From Hypomesus transpacificus (lineage: Eukaryota > Chordata > Actinopteri > Osmeriformes > Osmeridae): 64,000 bases of DNA. The notes under the pieces were generated by a model. It searched no databases, had not been told where the DNA came from, and saw only the letters and a list, made by a program, of their open reading frames with translations. Each line of letters begins with the position of its first letter. The stretch's first letter is position 1. Where the stretch lies: assembly GCF_021917145.1 (NCBI RefSeq), contig NC_061073.1, forward strand, positions 16,513,942-16,577,941, given 5' to 3'. A program made the position numbers and the translations under genes. Below are positions 1 to 26,875 of the stretch, in pieces.

Positions 1-3000
1 CTTTTTTTGAGCCATATTCGCCTTGCCCTTTTGCAAGGCCCATAACTCTGCCTAGGAAGGCCCTAGAGGCCCCAAAGTTGGCCTGGCCTGTTCATCAGGG
101 TCCCCCCTACGGTCATATTTTCCATTGGATTTGGACTTTTTTTGAGCCATATTCGCCTTGCCCTTTTGCAAGGCCCATAACTCTGCCTAGGAAGGCCCTA
201 GAGGCCCCAAAGTTGGCCTGGCCTGTTCATCAGGGTCCCCCCTACGGTCACATTTTCCATTGGATTTGGACTTTTTTTGAGCCATATTCGCCTTGCCCTT
301 TTGCAAGGCCCATAACTCTGCCTAGGAAGGCCCTAGAGGCCCCAAAGTTGGCCTGGCCTGTTCATCAGGGTCCCCCCTACGGTCATATTTTCCATTGGAT
401 TTGGACTTTTTTTGAGCCATATTCGCCTTGCCCTTTTGCAAGGCCCATAACTCTGCCTAGGAAGGCCCTAGAGGCCCCAAAGTTGGCCTGGCCTGTTCAT
501 CAGGGTCCCCCCTACGGTCATATTTTCCATTGGATTTGGACTTTTTTTGAGCCATATTCGCCTTGCCCTTTTGCAAGGCCCATAACTCTGCCTAGGAAGG
601 CCCTAGAGGCCCCAAAGTTGGCCTGGCCTGTTCATCAGGGTCCCCCCTACGGTCATATTTTCCATTGGATTTGGACTTTTTTTGAGCCATATTCGCCTTG
701 CCCTCTTGCAAGGCCCATAACTCTGCCTAGGAAGGCCCTAGAGGCCCCAAAGTTGGCCTGGCCTGTTCATCAGGGTCCCCCCTACGGTCATATTTTCCAT
801 TGGATTTGGACTTTTTTTGAGCCATATTCGCCTTGCCCTTTTGCAAGGCCCATAACTCTGCCTAGGAAGGCCCTAGAGGCCCCAAAGTTGGCCTGGCCTG
901 TTCATCAGGGTCCCCCCTACGGTCATATTTTCCATTGGATTTGGACTTTTTTTGAGCCATATTCGCCTTGCCCTTTTGCAAGGCCCATAACTCTGCCTAG
1001 GAAGGCCCTAGAGGCCCCAAAGTTGGCCTGGCCTGTTCATCAGGGTCCCCCCTACGGTCATATTTTCCATTGGATTTGGACTTTTTTTGAGCCATATTCG
1101 CCTTGCCCTTTTGCAAGGCCCATAACTCTGCCTAGGAAGGCCCTAGAGGCCCCAAAGTTGGCCTGGCCTGTTCATCAGGGTCCCCCCTACGGTCATATTT
1201 TCCATTGGATTTGGACTTTTTTTGAGCCATATTCGCCTTGCCCTTTTGCAAGGCCCATAACTCTGCCTAGGAAGGCCCTAGAGGCCCCAAAGTTGGCCTG
1301 GCCTGTTCATCAGGGTCCCCCCTACGGTCATATTTTCCATTGGATTTGGACTTTTTTTGAGCCATATTCGCCTTGCCCTTTTGCAAGGCCCATAACTCTG
1401 CCTAGGAAGGCCCTAGAGGCCCCAAAGTTGGCCTGGCCTGTTCATCAGGGTCCCCCCTACGGTCATATTTTCCATTGGATTTGGACTTTTTTTGAGCCAT
1501 ATTCGCCTTGCCCTTTTGCAAGGCCCATAACTCTGCCTAGGAAGGCCCTAGAGGCCCCAAAGTTGGCCTGGCCTGTTCATCAGGGTCCCCCCTACGGTCA
1601 TATTTTCCATTGGATTTGGACTTTTTTTGAGCCATATTCGCCTTGCCCTTTTGCAAGGCCCATAACTCTGCCTAGGAAGGCCCTAGAGGCCCCAAAGTTG
1701 GCCTGGCCTGTTCATCAGGGTCCCCCCTACGGTCATATTTTCCATTGGATTTGGACTTTTTTTGAGCCATATTCGCCTTGCCCTTTTGCAAGGCCCATAA
1801 CTCTGCCTAGGAAGGCCCTAGAGGCCCCAAAGTTGGCCTGGCCTGTTCATCAGGGTCCCCCCTACGGTCATATTTTCCATTGGATTTGGACTTTTTTTGA
1901 GCCATATTCGCCTTGCCCTTTTGCAAGGCCCATAACTCTGCCTAGGAAGGCCCTAGAGGCCCCAAAGTTGGCCTGGCCTGTTCATCAGGGTCCCCCCTAC
2001 GGTCATATTTTCCATTGGATTTGGACTTTTTTTGAGCCATATTCGCCTTGCCCTTTTGCAAGGCCCATAACTCTGCCTAGGAAGGCCCTAGAGGCCCCAA
2101 AGTTGGCCTGGCCTGTTCATCAGGGTCCCCCCTACGGTCATATTTTCCATTGGATTTGGACTTTTTTTGAGCCATATTCGCCTTGCCCTTTTGCAAGGCC
2201 CATAACTCTGCCTAGGAAGGCCCTAGAGGCCCCAAAGTTGGCCTGGCCTGTTCATCAGGGTCCCCCCTACGGTCATATTTTCCATTGGATTTGGACTTTT
2301 TTTGAGCCATATTCGCCTTGCCCTTTTGCAAGGCCCATAACTCTGCCTAGGAAGGCCCTAGAGGCCCCAAAGTTGGCCTGGCCTGTTCATCAGGGTCCCC
2401 CCTACGGTCACATTTTCCATTGGATTTGGACTTTTTTTGAGCCATATTCGCCTTGCCCTTTTGCAAGGCCCATAACTCTGCCTAGGAAGGCCCTAGAGGC
2501 CCCAAAGTTGGCCTGGCCTGTTCATCAGGGTCCCCCCTACGGTCATATTTTCCATTGGATTTGGACTTTTTTTGAGCCATATTCGCCTTGCCCTTTTGCA
2601 AGGCCCATAACTCTGCCTAGGAAGGCCCTAGAGGCCCCAAAGTTGGCCTGGCCTGTTCATCAGGGTCCCCCCTACGGTCATATTTTCCATTGGATTTGGA
2701 CTTTTTTTGAGCCATATTCGCCTTGCCCTTTTGCAAGGCCCATAACTCTGCCTAGGAAGGCCCTAGAGGCCCCAAAGTTGGCCTGGCCTGTTCATCAGGG
2801 TCCCCCCTACGGTCATATTTTCCATTGGATTTGGACTTTTTTTGAGCCATATTCGCCTTGCCCTTTTGCAAGGCCCATAACTCTGCCTAGGAAGGCCCTA
2901 GAGGCCCCAAAGTTGGCCTGGCCTGTTCATCAGGGTCCCCCCTACGGTCATATTTTCCATTGGATTTGGACTTTTTTTGAGCCATATTCGCCTTGCCCTT

Positions 3001-6000
3001 TTGCAAGGCCCATAACTCTGCCTAGGAAGGCCCTAGAGGCCCCAAAGTTGGCCTGGCCTGTTCATCAGGGTCCCCCCTACGGTCATATTTTCCATTGGAT
3101 TTGGACTTTTTTTGAGCCATATTCGCCTTGCCCTTTTGCAAGGCCCATAACTCTGCCTAGGAAGGCCCTAGAGGCCCCAAAGTTGGCCTGGCCTGTTCAT
3201 CAGGGTCCCCCCTACGGTCCATTTTCCATTGGATTTGGACTTTTTTTGAGCCATATTCGCCTTGCCCTTTTGCAAGGCCCATAACTCTGCCTAGGAAGGC
3301 CCTAGAGGCCCCAAAGTTGGCCTGGCCTGTTCATCAGGGTCCCCCCTACGGTCATATTTTCCATTGGATTTGGACTTTTTTTGAGCCATATTCGCCTTGC
3401 CCTTTTGCAAGGCCCATAACTCTGCCTAGGAAGGCCCTAGAGGCCCCAAAGTTGGCCTGGCCTGTTCATCAGGGTCCCCCCTACGGTCATATTTTCCATT
3501 GGATTTGGACTTTTTTTGAGCCATATTCGCCTTGCCCTTTTGCAAGGCCCATAACTCTGCCTAGGAAGGCCCTAGAGGCCCCAAAGTTGGCCTGGCCTGT
3601 TCATCAGGGTCCCCCCTACGGTCATATTTTCCATTGGATTTGGACTTTTTTTGAGCCATATTCGCCTTGCCCTTTTGCAAGGCCCATAACTCTGCCTAGG
3701 AAGGCCCTAGAGGCCCCAAAGTTGGCCTGGCCTGTTCATCAGGGTCCCCCCTACGGTCATATTTTCCATTGGATTTGGACTTTTTTTGAGCCATATTCGC
3801 CTTGCCCTTTTGCAAGGCCCATAACTCTGCCTAGGAAGGCCCTAGAGGCCCCAAAGTTGGCCTGGCCTGTTCATCAGGGTCCCCCCTACGGTCATATTTT
3901 CCATTGGATTTGGACTTTTTTTGAGCCATATTCGCCTTGCCCTTTTGCAAGGCCCATAACTCTGCCTAGGAAGGCCCTAGAGGCCCCAAAGTTGGCCTGG
4001 CCTGTTCATCAGGGTCCCCCCTACGGTCATATTTTCCATTGGATTTGGACTTTTTTTGAGCCATATTCGCCTTGCCCTTTTGCAAGGCCCATAACTCTGC
4101 CTAGGAAGGCCCTAGAGGCCCCAAAGTTGGCCTGGCCTGTTCATCAGGGTCCCCCCTACGGTCATATTTTCCATTGGATTTGGACTTTTTTTGAGCCATA
4201 TTCGCCTTGCCCTTTTGCAAGGCCCATAACTCTGCCTAGGAAGGCCCTAGAGGCCCCAAAGTTGGCCTGGCCTGTTCATCAGGGTCCCCCCTACGGTCAT
4301 ATTTTCCATTGGATTTGGACTTTTTTTGAGCCATATTCGCCTTGCCCTTTTGCAAGGCCCATAACTCTGCCTAGGAAGGCCCTAGAGGCCCCAAAGTTGG
4401 CCTGGCCTGTTCATCAGGGTCCCCCCTACGGTCATATTTTCCATTGGATTTGGACTTTTTTTGAGCCATATTCGCCTTGCCCTCTTGCAAGGCCCATAAC
4501 TCTGCCTAGGAAGGCCCTAGAGGCCCCAAAGTTGGCCTGGCCTGATCATCAGAGTCCCCCCTACGGTCATATTTTCCATTGGATTTGGACTTTTTTTGAG
4601 CCATATTCGCCTTGCCCTTTTGCAAGGCCCATAACTCTGCCTAGGAAGGCCCTAGAGGCCCCAAAGTTGGCCTGGCCTGTTCATCAGGGTCCCCCCTACG
4701 GTCATATTTTCCATTGGATTTGGACTTTTTTTGAGCCATATTCGCCTTGCCCTTTTGCAAGGCCCATAACTCTGCCTAGGAAGGCCCTAGAGGCCCCAAA
4801 GTTGGCCTGGCCTGTTCATCAGGGTCCCCCCTACGGTCATATTTTCCATTGGATTTGGACTTTTTTTGAGCCATATTCGCCTTGCCCTTTTGCAAGGCCC
4901 ATAACTCTGCCTAGGAAGGCCCTAGAGGCCCCAAAGTTGGCCTGGCCTGTTCATCAGGGTCCCCCCTACGGTCATATTTTCCATTGGATTTGGACTTTTT
5001 TTGAGCCATATTCGCCTTGCCCTTTTGCAAGGCCCATAACTCTGCCTAGGAAGGCCCTAGAGGCCCCAAAGTTGGCCTGGCCTGTTCATCAGGGTCCCCC
5101 CTACGGTCATATTTTCCATTGGATTTGGACTTTTTTTGAGCCATATTCGCCTTGCCCTTTTGCAAGGCCCATAACTCTGCCTAGGAAGGCCCTAGAGGCC
5201 CCAAAGTTGGCCTGGCCTGTTCATCAGGGTCCCCCCTACGGTCATATTTTCCATTGGATTTGGACTTTTTTTGAGCCATATTCGCCTTGCCCTTTTGCAA
5301 GGCCCATAACTCTGCCTAGGAAGGCCCTAGAGGCCCCAAAGTTGGCCTGGCCTGTTCATCAGGGTCCCCCCTACGGTCATATTTTCCATTGGATTTGGAC
5401 TTTTTTTGAGCCATATTCGCCTTGCCCTTTTGCAAGGCCCATAACTCTGCCTAGGAAGGCCCTAGAGGCCCCAAAGTTGGCCTGGCCTGTTCATCAGGGT
5501 CCCCCCTACGGTCATATTTTCCATTGGATTTGGACTTTTTTTGAGCCATATTCGCCTTGCCCTCTTGCAAGGCCCATAACTCTGCCTAGGAAGGCCCTAG
5601 AGGCCCCAAAGTTGGCCTGGCCTGTTCATCAGGGTCCCCCCTACGGTCATATTTTCCATTGGATTTGGACTTTTTTTGAGCCATATTCGCCTTGCCCTTT
5701 TGCAAGGCCCATAACTCTGCCTAGGAAGGCCCTAGAGGCCCCAAAGTTGGCCTGGCCTGTTCATCAGGGTCCCCCCTACGGTCATATTTTCCATTGGATT
5801 TGGACTTTTTTTGAGCCATATTCGCCTTGCCCTTTTGCAAGGCCCATAACTCTGCCTAGGAAGGCCCTAGAGGCCCCAAAGTTGGCCTGGCCTGTTCATC
5901 AGGGTCCCCCCTACGGTCACATTTTCCATTGGATTTGGACTTTTTTTGAGCCATATTCGCCTTGCCCTTTTGCAAGGCCCATAACTCTGCCTAGGAAGGC

Positions 6001-9000
6001 CCTAGAGGCCCCAAAGTTGGCCTGGCCTGTTCATCAGGGTCCCCCCTACGGTCATATTTTCCATTGGATTTGGACTTTTTTTGAGCCATATTCGCCTTGC
6101 CCTTTTGCAAGGCCCATAACTCTGCCTAGGAAGGCCCTAGAGGCCCCAAAGTTGGCCTGGCCTGTTCATCAGGGTCCCCCCTACGGTCACATTTTCCATT
6201 GGATTTGGACTTTTTTTGAGCCATATTCGCCTTGCCCTTTTGCAAGGCCCATAACTCTGCCTAGGAAGGCCCTAGAGGCCCCAAAGTTGGCCTGGCCTGT
6301 TCATCAGGGTCCCCCCTACGGTCATATTTTCCATTGGATTTGGACTTTTTTTGAGCCATATTCGCCTTGCCCTTTTGCAAGGCCCATAACTCTGCCTAGG
6401 AAGGCCCTAGAGGCCCCAAAGTTGGCCTGGCCTGTTCATCAGGGTCCCCCCTACGGTCATATTTTCCATTGGATTTGGACTTTTTTTGAGCCATATTCGC
6501 CTTGCCCTCTTGCAAGGCCCATAACTCTGCCTAGGAAGGCCCTAGAGGCCCCAAAGTTGGCCTGGCCTGTTCATCAGGGTCCCCCCTACGGTCATATTTT
6601 CCATTGGATTTGGACTTTTTTTGAGCCATATTCGCCTTGCCCTCTTGCAAGGCCCATAACTCTGCCTAGGAAGGCCCTAGAGGCCCCAAAGTTGGCCTGG
6701 CCTGTTCATCAGAGTCCCCCCTACGGTCATATTTTCCATTGGATTTGGACTTTTTTTGAGCCATATTCGCCTTGCCCTTTTGCAAGGCCCATAACTCTGC
6801 CTAGGAAGGCCCTAGAGGCCCCAAAGTTGGCCTGGCCTGTTCATCAGGGTCCCCCCTACGGTCATATTTTCCATTGGATTTGGACTTTTTTTGAGCCATA
6901 TTCGCCTTGCCCTTTTGCAAGGCCCATAACTCTGCCTAGGAAGGCCCTAGAGGCCCCAAAGTTGGCCTGGCCTGATCATCAGAGTCCCCCCTACGGTCAT
7001 ATTTTCCATTGGATTTGGACTTTTTTTGAGCCATATTCGCCTTGCCCTTTTGCAAGGCCCATAACTCTGCCTAGGAAGGCCCTAGAGGCCCCAAAGTTGG
7101 CCTGGCCTGTTCATCAGGGTCCCCCCTACGGTCATATTTTCCATTGGATTTGGACTTTTTTTGAGCCATATTCGCCTTGCCCTTTTGCAAGGCCCATAAC
7201 TCTGCCTAGGAAGGCCCTAGAGGCCCCAAAGTTGGCCTGGCCTGTTCATCAGGGTCCCCCCTACGGTCACATTTTCCATTGGATTTGGACTTTTTTTGAG
7301 CCATATTCGCCTTGCCCTTTTGCAAGGCCCATAACTCTGCCTAGGAAGGCCCTAGAGGCCCCAAAGTTGGCCTGGCCTGTTCATCAGGGTCCCCCCTACG
7401 GTCATATTTTCCATTGGATTTGGACTTTTTTTGAGCCATATTCGCCTTGCCCTTTTGCAAGGCCCATAACTCTGCCTAGGAAGGCCCTAGAGGCCCCAAA
7501 GTTGGCCTGGCCTGTTCATCAGGGTCCCCCCTACGGTCATATTTTCCATTGGATTTGGACTTTTTTTGAGCCATATTCGCCTTGCCCTCTTGCAAGGCCC
7601 ATAACTCTGCCTAGGAAGGCCCTAGAGGCCCCAAAGTTGGCCTGGCCTGTTCATCAGGGTCCCCCCTACGGTCATATTTTCCATTGGATTTGGACTTTTT
7701 TTGAGCCATATTCGCCTTGCCCTTTTGCAAGGCCCATAACTCTGCCTAGGAAGGCCCTAGAGGCCCCAAAGTTGGCCTGGCCTGTTCATCAGGGTCCCCC
7801 CTACGGTCATATTTTCCATTGGATTTGGACTTTTTTTGAGCCATATTCGCCTTGCCCTTTTGCAAGGCCCATAACTCTGCCTAGGAAGGCCCTAGAGGCC
7901 CCAAAGTTGGCCTGGCCTGTTCATCAGGGTCCCCCCTACGGTCACATTTTCCATTGGATTTGGACTTTTTTTGAGCCATATTCGCCTTGCCCTCTTGCAA
8001 GGCCCATAACTCTGCCTAGGAAGGCCCTAGAGGCCCCAAAGTTGGCCTGGCCTGATCATCAGAGTCCCCCCTACGGTCATATTTTCCATTGGATTTGGAC
8101 TTTTTTTGAGCCATATTCGCCTTGCCCTTTTGCAAGGCCCATAACTCTGCCTAGGAAGGCCCTAGAGGCCCCAAAGTTGGCCTGGCCTGTTCATCAGGGT
8201 CCCCCCTACGGTCATATTTTCCATTGGATTTGGACTTTTTTTAGCCATATTCGCCTTGCCCTCTTGCAAGGCCCATAACTCTGCCTAGGAAGGCCCTAGA
8301 GGCCCCAAAGTTGGCCTGGCCTGTTCATCAGGGTCCCCACTACGGTCATATTTTCCATTGGATTTGGACTTTTTTTGAGCCATATTCGCCTTGCCCTTTT
8401 GCAAGGCCCATAACTCTGCCTAGGAAGGCCCTAGAGGCCCCAAAGTTGGCCTGGCCTGTTCATCAGAGTCCCCCCTACGGTCATATTTTCCATTGGATTT
8501 GGACTTTTTTTTAGCCATATTCGCCTTGCCCTTTTGCAAGGCCCATAACTCTGCCTAGGAAGGCCCTAGAGGCCCCAAAGTTGGCCTGGCCTGTTCATCA
8601 GAGTCCCCCCTACGGTCATATTTTCCATTGGATTTGGACTTTTTTTGAGCCATATTCGCCTTGCCCTCTTGCAAGGCCCATAACTCTGCCTAGGAAGGCC
8701 CTAGAGGCCCCAAAGTTGGCCTGGCCTGTTCATCAGAGTCCCCCCTACGGTCACATTTTCCATTGGATTTGGACTTTTTTTGACCCATATTCGCCTTGCC
8801 CTTTTGCAAGGCCCATAACTCTTTCTAGGAAGGCCCTAGAGGCCCCAAAGTTGGCCTGGCCTGTTCATCAGAGTCCCCTCTACGGTCATATTTTCCATTG
8901 GATTTGGACTTTTTTTGACCCATATTCGCCTTGCCCTTTTGCAAAGCCCATAACTCTGCCTAGGAAGGCCCTAGAGGCCTCAAAGTTAGCCTGGCCTGTT

Positions 9001-9189
9001 CATCAGAGTCCCCTCTACGGTCATATTTTCCATTGGATTTGGACTTTTTTTGACCCATATTCGCCTTGCCCTCTTGCAAGGCCCATAACTCTGCCTAGGA
9101 AGGCCCTAGAGGCCCCAAAGTTGGCCTGGCCTGTTCATCAGAGTCCCCTCTACGGTCATATTTTCCATTGGATTTGGACTTTTTTTGAC
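1..9189. repeat. Satellite array, 135-bp monomer, about 68 copies
   Basis: A motif such as GGACTTTTTTTGAGCC recurs every 135 bp (positions 136, 271, 406, 541 and onward) from the left edge to about 9189. Monomers are nearly identical. Recurrent variants are C/T in the GGTCAYATTTTCC segment, CCCTCTT for CCCTTTT, and TGATCATCAGAG for TGTTCATCAGGG. Single-base deletions near 3219 and 8242 and a G-to-T change near 8512 break the long open frames. The last four or five monomers differ more (GACCCATATT, CTCTTTCTAGG). Because 135 is divisible by 3, frames of over 1,000 codons appear, but the same 45 residues simply repeat. I regard this as non-coding satellite DNA, perhaps pericentromeric or subtelomeric. 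The array continues beyond the left edge. Confidence 0.97.
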
Positions 9190-9829
9190 CATGCCATTGG
9201 ATGCCAAGTCAAATCTACTTTTAACCGTTTCACTCGTAAAATCATGGCACAAACCCTGTACTTCAAAAGCATACAAAGCTTAAACAGAAGGCAATTTAAT
9301 TCTCTGATCCTCCAGCATTCTTGGGGTTGGTGCTGCTGTGGTTTGATGGTTGATTCACAATTGGATTCACAAGTAGGGTGTTTTTTTGCTAACCTAGCAA
9401 CTATGCCTTGAGTTTGGAGGGATTCAAACCAAAATATCTTCAATGCGTTGCCTCTCTACTGCAAGGCTGTGGTCGGTAGACAGGAAAGTAGCCCATCCAA
9501 TCATTGCATTCGATCCAAATGCTGTCTAATCATTTTGTTCGGTCCAAACAAAATAATTGGTCGTGTTTTTAACAGTCCTGCAATGCCCACAGATATCGAA
9601 TGTGTATAATTTTACTGTCAAACCTTTAGATTTATTGGCTACTAATCAAGATGTGTTCATTTCAGAAAGATCTCAGAAGTTTATTTCAAAAAATATGACA
9701 AAATGCTGCACCAACACATTACATACTCATGCCTGTAAGGGGTTATTTAAGTTAAATGTTACAATGCGGAGGAGACGTTTGGTGTGATGATGTCACAGAG
9801 TCTGAGGAAAGTGACGGAGCTTGAGAAGG
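9190..9829. other. Unique spacer between satellite and tpcn2 stop codon
   Basis: No gene is recognised here. The stretch holds the 3' UTR of tpcn2 on the minus strand, with a candidate poly(A) signal at 9680-9685. The rest, up to the satellite edge, is unremarkable AT-rich sequence. A minus-strand frame over 9156-9443 lacks any recognisable domain. Confidence 0.6.
9680..9685 (-). terminator. Candidate poly(A) signal of tpcn2
   Basis: AATAAA on the minus strand (TTTATT on plus), about 145 nt downstream of the tpcn2 stop codon at 9830-9832. The spacing suits a short 3' UTR. Confidence 0.5.
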
Positions 9830-25637
<15,808 letters not shown>

Positions 25638-26875
25638 TGTCAGGATCTAAGCTTTCTTTTGGTTTAGGACTGGCCAGAGGTCAGTGTGTAGGCCTAACTG
25701 TTGACTGGTTACAAAAAATGTACTTGACGTAATGAATGAGTCGGTTTCATTCACAATGCTCAACTTCTCTGCCTGAGACAGTCACAATCTTATTTATTAG
25801 CTGTGTAGTTATGAAGGATTTTACGTCTAAACATGTCGAGAACGGACCAACAAAGCACACAACATCAGTGCATACTTCTTAATGAACTCTACTATAAACT
25901 ACCAAGTGACGTCGATTTCAAAGCCTACCGCGAGGTGATGTTATCTTCAAAAGCCGTTCCAAATTTAGGAAAATCCTATGTAGGATAGTGTAGCAAGGCT
26001 AAACCTTCTCCAATTCAACGGCCAGACAGAGTATTGCCAATTGGCCATCGCGCGCTGCATGAGGTGACAAAGTTATGTCAAGTATTTCCCATGTACGTCG
26101 TAAAAACGGCTTTCTCTGCTAGGTCATATTAATTATACGCTAGCCCTTGCTATTGCATACAATCCATGACTCAGTCAAGTCAGTAAATTGTCCGCACAAA
26201 TAATATCAGCTCTCTTTCATCACAGCGGAAAGATATGAGTGAAAAATTTAAGCAGAATTAGTAGACTGGAAAAAAATGCTAAATTTGAAAGCTGTAAAGT
26301 CAAGGCAAATACAAAAATATATATAATGATTCCTCCAGTATTGATGCGCGAAAGCCTTCTGAAGTAGCCTAATCATGAGTTAAACTCCTCATTTACCCTG
26401 TCACCGCCGACGGTAGCCTCTACCGTAATTAGGCAACGATCAGTTTTACTCTAGATATTCTCACGAGAATGCATGCACAGTGTGTGCAAAGATAGCCAAC
26501 CCGTCCTGTAGACAATATAGAATGATTTGTTAAAAAAAGGCATTATACCTCAAATGCCAGAGTTGTTATAGTTGACAGTGTTGGTTAAAGTAAAATGGAC
26601 GGCATATGTCTCATTGTAATTCATACGGATAAAAACGGTTTGAGAAGATTGTGCACGTAGCCTGTGTAAGGCTGGAAACTACAAATCCCATGATCCTATG
26701 CTATTAACTCTTAATCTTCCACTAATCTGATCATCCCGGGTTTTCGAATCCCAGGCATCAGAACCTAGGAGTGCGGATTACAGACCAACTCATGAATATT
26801 GACTTCGGAAGAGATCGTACATGATTCAAGGCGAGACGGGTAACATTCGGGTGCACTTGGAATACAGCAGTGAAA
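25638..26875. promoter_or_regulatory. Shared divergent promoter region of tpcn2 and ric8a
   Basis: The start codons of tpcn2 (25637, minus) and ric8a (26876, plus) point away from each other across 1,238 bp. No other gene or clear transposon is seen here. I find no well-placed TATA box. Both 5' UTRs and any bidirectional promoter must lie within it. Confidence 0.55.

Noticed and set aside
78-9411. Open frames of 1,068, 1,653 and fewer codons in the satellite
   Set aside because: The period is 135 bp, so any stop-free frame of one monomer stays open through the array. The 45-residue unit has no known domain, and single-base deletions simply break the frame.
9156-9443. 95-codon minus frame at the satellite edge
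   Set aside because: No domain, no splice support, and partly made of the last satellite monomer.
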